From CBDUVZ01 sp965370805 (lineage in GTDB: Bacteria > Hydrothermota > Tepidihabitantia > Tepidihabitantales > Tepidihabitantaceae): 9,404 bases of DNA. Positions within the stretch are counted from its first letter, which is position 1, and the number at the start of each line of letters is the position of its first letter. The DNA lies in the NCBI GenBank assembly GCA_965370805.1, contig CBDUVZ010000117.1, forward strand, positions 1-9,404, given 5' to 3'. Both the position numbers and the translations under genes were made by a program. Shown here piece by piece: positions 1 to 4,915 of the stretch. The notes under the pieces are model-generated. The model saw only the letters and a list, made by a program, of their open reading frames with translations, ran no database searches and was not told where the DNA came from.

Positions 1-165
1 GCAGAAAGCGATGCCGGAACCCCGGAAATCACCCACACAAACACGCGAAGAGCCGACCGGGACTACCCGCTCGGGAGCATGATAATGGGCGCCAGCCCGC
101 AGATTACGGCAACCGGCATCAGCTTGAGATGATGTGTCCGTAACAATGACAGGTCGAGTTTTCCG

Positions 166-173
166 AAGGGAGG
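166..173 (+). promoter_or_regulatory. Shine-Dalgarno site of the lipoprotein gene
   Basis: AAGGGAGG ends 5 nt before the ATG at 179. It decides the start against the upstream in-frame GTG at 134. It also shows that ordinary Shine-Dalgarno initiation operates in this genome alongside the apparently leaderless genes. Confidence 0.7.
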
Positions 174-178
174 CCCCA

Positions 179-745
179 ATGTTACGCCAAGTAGTGCTCT
201 GTGTTGTCCTTGTTCTGCTCATCTCGGGTTGCGGCGGCTCGACTCCAAAGGCCGCTTTCGAGAGTTATGTTGCCGCGGTGCGTGCGCAGGACGCGACTCG
301 GCTCATGGCGCTCGATGCCAACGTGTGGGAACGCACAAGGAACGCGTTCAAGTCGGACCGCGAGGCAGTCGCCAGCGACCTGCAGAAGAAGTTGTCCTTG
401 CCTGCGGCTACTGCTTCGATAGAGAACGGGTTCGAGCAGCCATCGTGCGACTACGCGGCCAAGGCTTACTTCCCGGCTGGGGCGAAGGTTGCCGTCCTCG
501 ACGTAGTGCAGGAGGGGCAGGACCGCGCCAAGTTACAGGTTCAGGTTGAGTACCCCGAGAATGCGGCACCGATTTATGTTGAGGATGTCAGAGTCGTTGG
601 CGCTCCGGGAGGAATGTACATAACGCCGATACCGTTATTCGACTCGGGCATCCTCGAACATGGCCACCCGTTCCTGGCGCGGCCGCGATTTCGCGGCAGG
701 TACAATACCTTTGACCTGAAGCTCAACTCAAGGGGTTATCGGTGA
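179..745 (+). CDS. small NTF2-like lipoprotein, function unknown
   Basis: A 188-residue exported lipoprotein. Residues 1-17 form a short charged and hydrophobic signal followed by the lipobox LISGC, so Cys18 should be lipidated and the protein anchored in a membrane. The segment after the cysteine (TPKAAFESYVAAVRAQDATRLMAL, split here as TPKAAFESYVAA and VRAQDATRLMAL) resembles the start of NTF2-like/DUF4878-type lipoproteins, in which a helix precedes a curved beta sheet. That family link is by pattern only. The ATG at 179 is chosen because AAGGGAGG lies 5 nt upstream (166-173) and because it places the signal peptide at the N-terminus. A GTG at 134 in the same frame would add 15 residues ahead of the signal and has no ribosome binding site. 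The gene stands alone and converges on the 923-1405 gene. No substrate or partner can be inferred. Confidence 0.82.
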   Translation: MLRQVVLCVVLVLLISGCGGSTPKAAFESYVAAVRAQDATRLMALDANVWERTRNAFKSDREAVASDLQKKLSLPAATASIENGFEQPSCDYAAKAYFPAGAKVAVLDVVQEGQDRAKLQVQVEYPENAAPIYVEDVRVVGAPGGMYITPIPLFDSGILEHGHPFLARPRFRGRYNTFDLKLNSRGYR

Positions 746-770
746 CGCTAACCTATTTCTCGAACCCGTC
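736..770 (+). repeat. degenerate 35-bp direct repeat, copy 1
   Basis: This copy begins in the last codons of the lipoprotein gene and runs into the following intergenic DNA. It matches 1433-1467 at 28 of 35 positions by eye, including the first 14 bases (TTATCGGTGACGCT) and TTTCTC. A further match, GTCAAGGGC, follows both copies (768-776 and 1492-1500) at different distances. It may be a dispersed intergenic element or the trace of a local duplication. Confidence 0.6.
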
Positions 771-880
771 AAGGGCATCTCCGTTTCGCGGCATCGAGTT
801 CAAGTCCCGCATACTGCTGCCTGCGATTCTGGGCCATCTCCGGCCCGTTGTCAACTCCACGTCGGCGCTAGGCTACCGCT

Positions 881-919
881 CTTGACCGGAGGCTTTTCAA
901 GGAAGCGTCCCGGGCTTCC
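881..919. terminator. two overlapping hairpins between convergent genes
   Basis: GGAAGC (901-906) pairs with GCTTCC (914-919) across a 7-nt loop, and CTTGA (881-885) pairs with TCAAG (897-901). They lie just past the stop of the minus-strand gene ending at 923 and about 140 nt past the lipoprotein stop. The first stem is perfect but no strong T tract follows on either strand, so this is a tentative transcript end rather than a clear intrinsic terminator. Confidence 0.35.
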
Positions 920-922
920 CCG

Positions 923-1405
923 TCAGGTCAGGGTGATGCCGAAGAGGTCGAGGGCGAGCTTCTTCAGGACCTCGTCATTGAGCCCCTGGGCGAGCCACTT
1001 GTCTTTCTTCGGCTGGGCGTAGAAGACCATGTTGGCGCCGTAGTACCTCTTGTTGCCCCTCCAATAAAGCTCCCTCGCAAAGTTGTGGTAGAAGATGTAG
1101 AAGAAATGGTCGCGCGGCGCGACCTGCTCTTGGGCGAACCAGTCTCGGAAGGCGGTTTCGAGGGCCACGGCCTCGTGGGCAGAGGGCGCGTAGTTGGCCT
1201 TCATGATGGGGAGCATGGCCGCGACCTTCAGGCTGACTGTGGCCGGGTCGGTCTTGGCGATGTACTTGGCAATGCGTTGCTTGCTGCTGCGCATACGAGA
1301 GTATAGCTCCGGGTTCCGGGCTATCAACAGGCGAAATGCGGTTACCGCCGCCGGAGGCATGACATCAGTCAAAAGAGAAGAATGGTTAGTGGTCACGCCC
1401 GGCAT
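923..1405 (-). CDS. hypothetical protein, 160 residues
   Basis: I do not recognise this protein. It has no obvious signal peptide or membrane segment. The C-terminal half is unusually aromatic: residues about 86-130 include DWF, HFFYIFYHNF, ELYW, RYYG and MVFYAQ, which suggests a compact soluble fold with a tyrosine- and phenylalanine-rich core. The N-terminal half is basic and probably helical (RMRSSKQRIAKYIAK at about 37-51). The start at 1405 is preferred because GAGG sits 7 nt upstream on the minus strand (1413-1416 on the plus strand), whereas the next ATG, residue 16, has nothing comparable. It converges with the lipoprotein gene and follows the PIN module in the same direction after a 176-bp gap, so it is probably a separate unit. 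No clear -35/-10 pair was found upstream. Transfer with the adjacent toxin-antitoxin module is possible but unsupported. Confidence 0.7.
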   Translation of the reverse strand: MPGVTTNHSSLLTDVMPPAAVTAFRLLIARNPELYSRMRSSKQRIAKYIAKTDPATVSLKVAAMLPIMKANYAPSAHEAVALETAFRDWFAQEQVAPRDHFFYIFYHNFARELYWRGNKRYYGANMVFYAQPKKDKWLAQGLNDEVLKKLALDLFGITLT

Positions 1406-1432
1406 TGAGCAGCCTCATACCCGGTCTGCGTT

Positions 1433-1467
1433 TTATCGGTGACGCTGACCGGTTTCTCAGACGTGTC
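1433..1467 (+). repeat. degenerate 35-bp direct repeat, copy 2
   Basis: Second copy of the element at 736-770. It even keeps the TAT CGG TGA triplets that end the lipoprotein gene at copy 1, although no convincing gene ends here. It lies upstream of the minus-strand 923-1405 gene. Confidence 0.6.
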
Positions 1468-1476
1468 GGGAGAAAC
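1452..1476. other. inverted repeat upstream of the 160-residue gene
   Basis: GTTTCTC (1452-1458) and GAGAAAC (1470-1476) are perfect complements around an 11-nt loop. A competing stem GTGTC/GACAC overlaps it just to the right. It lies 47-71 nt before the minus-strand start at 1405. It could be a transcript hairpin or an operator. Function is unknown and there is no T tract. Confidence 0.35.
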
Positions 1477-1507
1477 GGAGACACGGACGTTGTCAAGGGC
1501 GACGACC

Positions 1508-1564
1508 GCTGACGGCCGGCGGTTCATGGCTGACAGTGAGGGCTTACGGCCAGCAGCCGACAGC
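1508..1564. repeat. four degenerate GCTKACRGC-like 9-mers
   Basis: Related 9-mers occur at 1508-1516 (GCTGACGGC), 1529-1537 (GCTGACAGT), 1542-1550 (GCTTACGGC) and 1556-1564 (GCCGACAGC), spaced 21, 13 and 14 nt apart. They fill the non-coding stretch just downstream of the putative antitoxin. They look like simple degenerate intergenic repeats, not a CRISPR array, since unit length and spacing are too short and irregular. Confidence 0.45.
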
Positions 1565-1581
1565 TTGCAGCCTTCGGCGGG

Positions 1582-1773
1582 CTAGGTCTCGGACTTGCGG
1601 TCGCGGGCCTGGTTCGCGGTTAGCAGGTCAATTTCTTTCTGGATGACAGCCGCTTCGGCTTCGATGCGTTTGAGCCAGTCCAGCCGGCTGATGCCTGCAC
1701 GTTTGCGTTCTTCCTCTGACTCCGCCCGTGTCTTGTGCAGCCAGTCCATCCAGTCCAAGCCGTCAATCTTCAT
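1582..1773 (-). CDS. putative antitoxin of the PIN-domain module
   Basis: A 63-residue, highly charged, probably all-helical protein: an acidic/tryptophan N-terminus (GLDWMDWLHKTRAESEEERK), then a second DWLKRIEAEA helix. Small proteins of this type, with an N-terminal Trp/Leu-rich stretch followed by Arg/Glu-rich helices, commonly sit directly after PIN toxins of the YLETT/YVETS subfamily. The antitoxin role is therefore inferred from context and general resemblance rather than from a named DNA-binding domain; no ribbon-helix-helix or AbrB motif is evident. The start at 1773 is fixed by a near-perfect Shine-Dalgarno GAGGAGGT (1782-1789 on the plus strand) 8 nt upstream. The frame continues upstream to 1842, but that part only shadows the toxin gene. 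It overlaps the toxin's end by 11 bp, so the pair should be co-transcribed, toxin first. Confidence 0.72.
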   Translation of the reverse strand: MKIDGLDWMDWLHKTRAESEEERKRAGISRLDWLKRIEAEAAVIQKEIDLLTANQARDRKSET

Positions 1774-2245
1774 ACTTGAGCACCTCCTCGGGTGTTCTAA
1801 TGCGAAGGACCTGGTAGCCTTCGCGCATGTTGACCGCGCCAATACGTCGCTCGGCCCACTCGTTGACCAAGTGCCGCAGATTCAGCGAGACGAGGACGTC
1901 GGCCCGACCCACGGTCGCGTATGCGACATGCGCGGCGTCGTCAGCGAAGGTAACGGGAATGGCGCCCTCGCGCAGGTATGCTTCTGTGAGCACTTCGATT
2001 TCCTGCTGGTTCAGAGTCGGCCTTCTTATCCCGGCGAGCAGTCGAAGCAGGCCCGAGCGAGCGGGTTCGCGGGTCCTGCTCAGTTCCTTGAGGGTGAGCG
2101 GTGAGGTGAACGCGTCGAGAATTCCCATCTGGACCTGTTCGAGCAGGGCCACCACCGCTTCTCGGCGCAGGGCATTGCGTGGCTCTTGGTCGAAGTAGAA
2201 GCCGAAGACCGAAGTCTCGACATAGAGCAGGGGCCGGTGTTTCAT
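1763..2245 (-). CDS. PIN-domain ribonuclease toxin (VapC-like)
   Basis: A 160-residue PIN-domain protein, expected to be a Mg-dependent endoribonuclease that cuts cellular RNA and stalls translation when not held by its antitoxin. The opening strand LLYVETSVFGFYF (residues 6-18) supplies the first acidic residue as Glu10 rather than Asp, a variant known from a PIN subfamily with YLETT-type starts. Glu54 (TLKELSR) and Asp102/Asp103 (TFADDAAHVAYA) fit the second and third acidic positions. RADVLVSLNLRHL (114-126) matches the strand and Asn-containing segment that follow in PIN folds, with Asp116 as a fourth acid. The C-terminal TPEEVL is also typical of this subfamily. The length is normal and all key residues are present, so it looks intact. 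No Shine-Dalgarno precedes the ATG at 2245. A promoter whose -10 ends 12 nt upstream suggests near-leaderless translation. The 63-residue gene downstream is the presumed antitoxin. Confidence 0.88.
   Translation of the reverse strand: MKHRPLLYVETSVFGFYFDQEPRNALRREAVVALLEQVQMGILDAFTSPLTLKELSRTREPARSGLLRLLAGIRRPTLNQQEIEVLTEAYLREGAIPVTFADDAAHVAYATVGRADVLVSLNLRHLVNEWAERRIGAVNMREGYQVLRIRTPEEVLKYED
1782..1789 (-). promoter_or_regulatory. strong Shine-Dalgarno of the putative antitoxin
   Basis: Read on the minus strand this is GAGGAGGT, 8 nt before the ATG at 1773 and inside the last codons of the toxin. It is the strongest ribosome binding site in the window and contrasts with the absence of one before the toxin start. 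Confidence 0.75.
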
Positions 2246-2257
2246 CGTCTGTGCTTC

Positions 2258-2285
2258 AGTATACGCCCGCCGGATGGTGAGTCAA
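2258..2285 (-). promoter_or_regulatory. sigma70-type promoter of the PIN module
   Basis: On the minus strand: TTGACT (2280-2285), a 16-nt spacer, TATACT (2258-2263). The -10 ends 12 nt before the ATG at 2245, so transcription should start about 5-6 nt before the start codon, leaving no room for a ribosome binding site. Confidence 0.7.
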
Positions 2286-2503
2286 TCTGCCCGCGTCACT
2301 GCTCGCCTGCCACCGTCTTGTGACTGCGTACTTCTGCCGCGTGCTGGCCGCAGATCCACGGCGACGCGGAAGATAGTGAAGACGGAGTGATGGACGCTTG
2401 AGGTCCAACGCCAGACGCTCTACGCTATGCGGTATGCGCCGTGAATCTGCAACAGCGGCATGCCGGCCGCAAGTCAGAGGTTCCAGGCAAGCGCGGTTCG
2501 GAC

Positions 2504-2531
2504 TTGACTTCAATTCAGTGTCGGTGATACT
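2504..2531 (+). promoter_or_regulatory. promoter of the mntA-hepT-like operon
   Basis: TTGACT (2504-2509), a 16-nt spacer and GATACT (2526-2531). The -10 ends 9 nt before the ATG at 2541, which predicts a leaderless or 1-3 nt leader transcript. The -35 and spacer length are identical to those of the PIN-module promoter, which faces the other way. Confidence 0.65.
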
Positions 2532-2537
2532 CTCCGC

Positions 2538-2548
2538 GATATGATATC
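2538..2548. promoter_or_regulatory. palindrome GATATGATATC over the mntA-like start codon
   Basis: A perfect 5-1-5 inverted repeat that includes the start codon and the predicted transcription start. Its position would suit an autoregulatory operator, but it is short and could be chance. Confidence 0.25.
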
Positions 2549-2810
2549 TCAAGCCGACCGAGATACGATAGTCGAGTTGTCACGTGAGTACGGCGTTTCA
2601 TATGTGGTTCTCTTCGGGTCGTCGCTCAATGCATCGCAGGAAGCCAACGACATTGATCTGGGTGTGAAGGGCATAGAGCCGCGGCTGTTCTTCGACTTCT
2701 GCGGCAAGCTGTACATGCAGCTCTCCAAGCTGGTGGATGTTGTTGATCTGTCCGACAAGACTCTGTTCAATGAGCTTGTCGAGAAACGTGGGGTCAGGAT
2801 TTATGGATGA
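2541..2810 (+). CDS. mntA: MntA-like minimal nucleotidyltransferase antitoxin
   Basis: An 89-residue minimal nucleotidyltransferase. In characterised MntA/HepT pairs this protein neutralises the HEPN ribonuclease by transferring AMP to a tyrosine near its active site. The diagnostic pattern is present: LFGSS at 24-28, then NDIDL with Asp37 and Asp39 nine residues after the GS, and a third acidic residue in VDVVDL (Asp69 most likely). The usual Arg-Gly after the GS (GSxARG) is replaced by SLNAS, a departure within the nucleotide-binding loop. The length is slightly short but usual for the minimal class. It starts at the ATG 2541, with no ribosome binding site and a promoter whose -10 ends 9 nt upstream. 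It overlaps the hepT-like gene by 8 nt (ATGGATGA), indicating translational coupling. Confidence 0.88.
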   Translation: MISQADRDTIVELSREYGVSYVVLFGSSLNASQEANDIDLGVKGIEPRLFFDFCGKLYMQLSKLVDVVDLSDKTLFNELVEKRGVRIYG

Positions 2811-3225
2811 ACTGAGCGAGAATGTCGCGGCTGAACGGCGGCACGTCGAAATCACTCTGGAATCACTGAAGGAGACCCTTTCCCACGGCAAGCTATCGGT
2901 CGCGGAATTGGCCGGTGTCGCGACATTCCTTCTCAATATCTACAATGGCATTGAGAATATCCTGAAGCAGGTGCTGCGCGCGCGAGGGGTGAGGATTCCT
3001 CGTTCTGACGCGTGGCACAAGCAGTTGCTGAATGAGGCCGTGACTCGTCTGGTCATTACTCCTGACTTGCGAGGCGACCTGCAGCCCTACCTTGGGTTCC
3101 GCCATCTTTTCGTTCATGGCTATGGGTACATGCTCAAAGAGGTTCCTCTTCTGCGGCTGGCCACCGACATTCCCGAAGTCTGGTCGCGGTTCATTGCCGA
3201 GGTCGAGGGACATCTGGGAGCATAG
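2803..3225 (+). CDS. hepT: HepT-like HEPN ribonuclease toxin
   Basis: A 140-residue all-helical HEPN protein, the toxin partner of the nucleotidyltransferase just upstream. The catalytic HEPN motif is clear: Arg100-X4-His105-X-Tyr107 in GFRHLFVHGYGY. In the family Arg and His form the RNase active site at a dimer interface, and the Tyr is the residue modified by the MNT partner; here Tyr107 and the nearby Tyr109 are both candidates. The central segment NIYNGIENILKQVL (45-58) followed by SDAWHKQLL (68-76) is typical of the HepT-like branch whose helix carries a YNGIE-type motif. The start at 2803 is preferred over the in-frame ATG at 2737 because it gives the standard 8-nt overlap with mntA, the expected length, and has AGGA/GGGGT just upstream (2790-2799). 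The pair is intact. The gene is followed within 21 bp by a hairpin terminator. Confidence 0.88.
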   Translation: MDELSENVAAERRHVEITLESLKETLSHGKLSVAELAGVATFLLNIYNGIENILKQVLRARGVRIPRSDAWHKQLLNEAVTRLVITPDLRGDLQPYLGFRHLFVHGYGYMLKEVPLLRLATDIPEVWSRFIAEVEGHLGA

Positions 3226-3245
3226 TCCGGACTATCGGGTTCGGA

Positions 3246-3273
3246 GGGGCGCTAACAACAGCGTCCCTTTGTG
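3246..3273 (+). terminator. intrinsic terminator after hepT-like gene
   Basis: GGGGCGCT (3246-3253) pairs with AGCGTCCC (3260-3267) across a 6-nt AACAAC loop: 8 pairs with one G-T wobble. TTTGTGT follows. It lies 21 bp past the hepT-like stop. On the other strand the hairpin lacks a T tract, so it may serve the converging DUF362 transcript only weakly. Confidence 0.68.
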
Positions 3274-3350
3274 TGCTACGGCTTGGGCCGACATGTCTGA
3301 GAACCAGCGGCTGATTCGACGGGCGATTGCGCAGTTGAGACGAGAGAAAT

Positions 3351-4457
3351 CTAGCGGCCGGTAATCCGGGTCCAGAGGGCGCGGCGGGACGTGGAGATGG
3401 TCATGGCGTTCGGAGGGCACATCTCGGCACAGCAGAAGCAGGAGATGCATTGTTTCCGGTTGACAACCGGCCAGGGATTGAGCTTGATGGCGCGGACCGG
3501 GCATACCTCGGCGCAGCGGCCGCATTTCGTGCACAACCCACGGTCCAGCACCGGTTCGCGTCGAAACATGGGAAAGAGGACGGCGAGAGACATGGTCAGG
3601 ATGTCGGTCAAGCCGGAGGCGGGCAGCCGGAAGCCGCGGATTTGCTCGAAGTCGCCGTGGATGTCGATGTCGGCCTGGTCGATTGGACCGAGTTTACGCT
3701 CCGCGGCGATGCGGAGCATCGGGATGCGGCGCGGTTCAGCTCCGGCCATCAGCGCCATTGCCGCGTCGAGCGCCACACCGTTCCGGGCCGCGAGGAGCTT
3801 CCCGATGTTCAGGACTCTGCCGCCGCCCGGACCTTGCTGGCCGTCCATTCCACGCAACGCGTCCATGATGTGGAGCATCGGGATTGGAACCGCTTGGTAG
3901 ATATCTACCAGTAGTTCGGCGAAGCGGGCCGCGGTTGCGGCTTTGCCGTGCAGAGTTGACTTGTAATCGCCGGGCACGATGCCGAACAGGTTTTTGATTG
4001 CGCCGGTGAGAATGGTAAGGCTGTGGGTCTTGAAGACCGGCAGGTTGAGGATAACGTCGCATTCGAACAGGATGCGGGAGACCGGCACCTGGGAGACGAA
4101 CCGGGATTTGAGCGGCAGCGATGCCGGGGTCTGGTCCAGTCCCCGGAAGCAGTCGGCGCCAGCCGCTGGAATTCCGGTCGGCGCAAGGAAAGCGGCGAGC
4201 CCGCCTTGAATCCGTCCGCCCGGGTTGTCGGTTACGACGATCTCGGCAGCGCGGCGGTGTTTGAGTTCGCGGACCACGGCGCGGACCAGTTCCGGGTCGG
4301 TTGTGACTCCGCGTTCGGGCGGGTGCGGGCCGAGCAGATTGGGTTTGACCCAGACCTTCCTGCCCGCGAAATCGTATTCGAGGAAGTCGAACGACTCGGC
4401 CACCGCTGTCCGGATGTCGATGACCTTGCGGACGAGGACTTGCTCGAGAGGACGCAT
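3351..4457 (-). CDS. DUF362 protein with C-terminal 4Fe-4S ferredoxin domain
   Basis: A 368-residue soluble iron-sulfur protein. Residues about 30-260 form a DUF362 domain: KVWVKPNLLG (34-43), TTDPELVRAVV, EIVVTDNPGG (72-81), the core DVILNLPVFKTHSLTILTGAIKNLFGIVPG (134-163, broken here as DVILNLPVFKTH then SLTILTGAIKNLFGIVPG) and HIMDALRGMDGQ (196-207). The C-terminus is a two-cluster ferredoxin: Cys309, 312, 315, 319 (CTKCGRCAEVCP) and Cys337, 340, 343, 347 (CISCFCCAEMCP), with an extra Cys342. All eight ligands are present, so two 4Fe-4S clusters are expected. DUF362 proteins are widespread in anaerobes; the reaction is not established, so an electron-transfer role is an inference. The start at 4457 has only a weak GGAA 4 nt upstream. 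It is the last gene of the minus-strand cluster, 78 bp after the 61-residue gene, and converges on the hepT-like operon. Confidence 0.88.
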   Translation of the reverse strand: MRPLEQVLVRKVIDIRTAVAESFDFLEYDFAGRKVWVKPNLLGPHPPERGVTTDPELVRAVVRELKHRRAAEIVVTDNPGGRIQGGLAAFLAPTGIPAAGADCFRGLDQTPASLPLKSRFVSQVPVSRILFECDVILNLPVFKTHSLTILTGAIKNLFGIVPGDYKSTLHGKAATAARFAELLVDIYQAVPIPMLHIMDALRGMDGQQGPGGGRVLNIGKLLAARNGVALDAAMALMAGAEPRRIPMLRIAAERKLGPIDQADIDIHGDFEQIRGFRLPASGLTDILTMSLAVLFPMFRREPVLDRGLCTKCGRCAEVCPVRAIKLNPWPVVNRKQCISCFCCAEMCPPNAMTISTSRRALWTRITGR

Positions 4458-4490
4458 TACGTTCCACGCACTACGCTTGACGCATGATGC
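4452..4490. repeat. ACGC-rich degenerate intergenic repeat, copy A
   Basis: GACGCATTACG followed by an ACGC-rich stretch and CGCTTGACGCATGATGC. Copy B at 4745-4778 has the same two outer blocks at a slightly shorter distance. The first block supplies the start codon of the DUF362 gene, so part of its leader is made of repeat. Confidence 0.5.
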
Positions 4491-4535
4491 TCGATGCCGG
4501 AATCCGGCGTAAGGCGTTGTGCGTGGATGGCGTTG

Positions 4536-4721
4536 CTACAGCTTGCCGGGGACTATGAACAGGACGTTGTCGAGCGAGATGTCGGCTTCGGCGTGCCTGG
4601 TCTTGTCCTCGGGAAGCGACGTGTCTTTGAACTCCGGGCCGATTGCTTTGACGATTCCATTCTTGATGGTGTACCCGCCGCAGGCGCAGGTTCCGCCGGA
4701 CTTGAGGAAAATGACGGGCAT
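4536..4721 (-). CDS. unrecognised 61-residue protein
   Basis: I do not recognise this family. The 61-residue product has no signal peptide or clear membrane helix. It has a CACGGY segment (Cys12, Cys14), then alternating hydrophobic and charged residues (TIKNGIVKAIG, ADISLDNVLFIVPG) that suggest a small beta-rich domain. The two cysteines could bind a metal but are too few for a standard zinc ribbon. The gene is supported by AAAGGA 5 nt before the ATG at 4721 (4727-4732 on the plus strand) and by protein-like composition. It sits between purB and the DUF362 gene, in the same direction, and may belong to the same transcript. Degenerate repeats flank it on both sides. Confidence 0.62.
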   Translation of the reverse strand: MPVIFLKSGGTCACGGYTIKNGIVKAIGPEFKDTSLPEDKTRHAEADISLDNVLFIVPGKL

Positions 4722-4744
4722 GATGTTCCTTTCGTTGACGCTGG

Positions 4745-4808
4745 ACGCATTACGACGCCAGCCGCTTGACGCAAGATGCGCGCAGCCCGGGGCGTGAAGC
4801 GTGATGCG
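4745..4808. repeat. ACGC-rich degenerate intergenic repeat, copy B
   Basis: GACGCATTACG (4745-4755) and CGCTTGACGCAAGATGC (4763-4779) match the two blocks of copy A at 4452-4490 with one internal substitution in the second block. GCGTGAAGCGTGATGCG (4792-4808) repeats the same words on the opposite strand. These occupy the gap between the 33-codon ORF and the 61-residue gene. Confidence 0.5.
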
Positions 4809-4813
4809 TTGTT

Positions 4814-4915
4814 TTATTCCGGTTCGGTCATGGCGACCGCGGCGACTTTTTTACCTTCTGTTTGGGACACAAGACGCCGTGGCTTCTGTTCTTCTGTGAA
4901 GCTGAAGTCGGTCAT
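4814..4915 (-). CDS. possible 33-residue ORF coupled to purB
   Basis: An ATG at 4915 overlaps the purB stop as ATGA and opens a 33-codon frame ending in TAA at 4814. The predicted peptide begins MTDFSFTEEQKPRRL and ends AAVAMTEPE. It is hydrophilic, with no signal or membrane segment. Only an A-rich stretch (GAAAAAGAA) precedes the ATG, so translation would rely on ribosomes finishing purB. The ATGA junction and the fact that the ORF fills most of the gap favour a real gene; the short length and unknown family count against it. It could equally be non-coding 3' sequence. Confidence 0.4.
   Translation of the reverse strand: MTDFSFTEEQKPRRLVSQTEGKKVAAVAMTEPE

Larger units (their letters stand above)
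2246..2540. other. intergenic gap between two divergent toxin-antitoxin modules
   Basis: This 295-bp gap carries the two outward-facing promoters at its ends. The middle (about 2300-2500) has no convincing gene. It contains a degenerate ACGC-rich stretch at 2415-2439 that shares 11 of 12 bases (ACGCTCTACGCT against ACGCACTACGCT) with the element at 4466-4477, and a perfect 10-bp palindrome CGGCATGCCG at 2456-2465. Confidence 0.6.

Noticed and set aside
1..132. Plus frame open from the left edge to a TGA at 130-132, possible gene tail
   Set aside because: Another plus frame is also open from the edge, neither peptide is recognisable, and 43 codons are not enough to support a call.
1508..1564. 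Possible CRISPR-like array of short repeats
   Set aside because: Units are only about 9 bp, imperfect, with irregular 4-12 bp gaps and no cas genes nearby.
2256..2552. 98-codon minus frame across the gap between the two modules
   Set aside because: It would cover both promoters, has no ribosome binding site and no protein-like features.
3293..3364. 23-codon plus ORF (MSENQRLIRRAIAQLRREK...)
   Set aside because: It lies after the hepT terminator, has no ribosome binding site or promoter, and overlaps the end of the convergent DUF362 gene.
3736..4467. 243-codon minus-strand frame overlapping the DUF362 gene
   Set aside because: Arg/Pro/Gly-rich out-of-frame translation of the DUF362 coding region, which has intact ferredoxin motifs.
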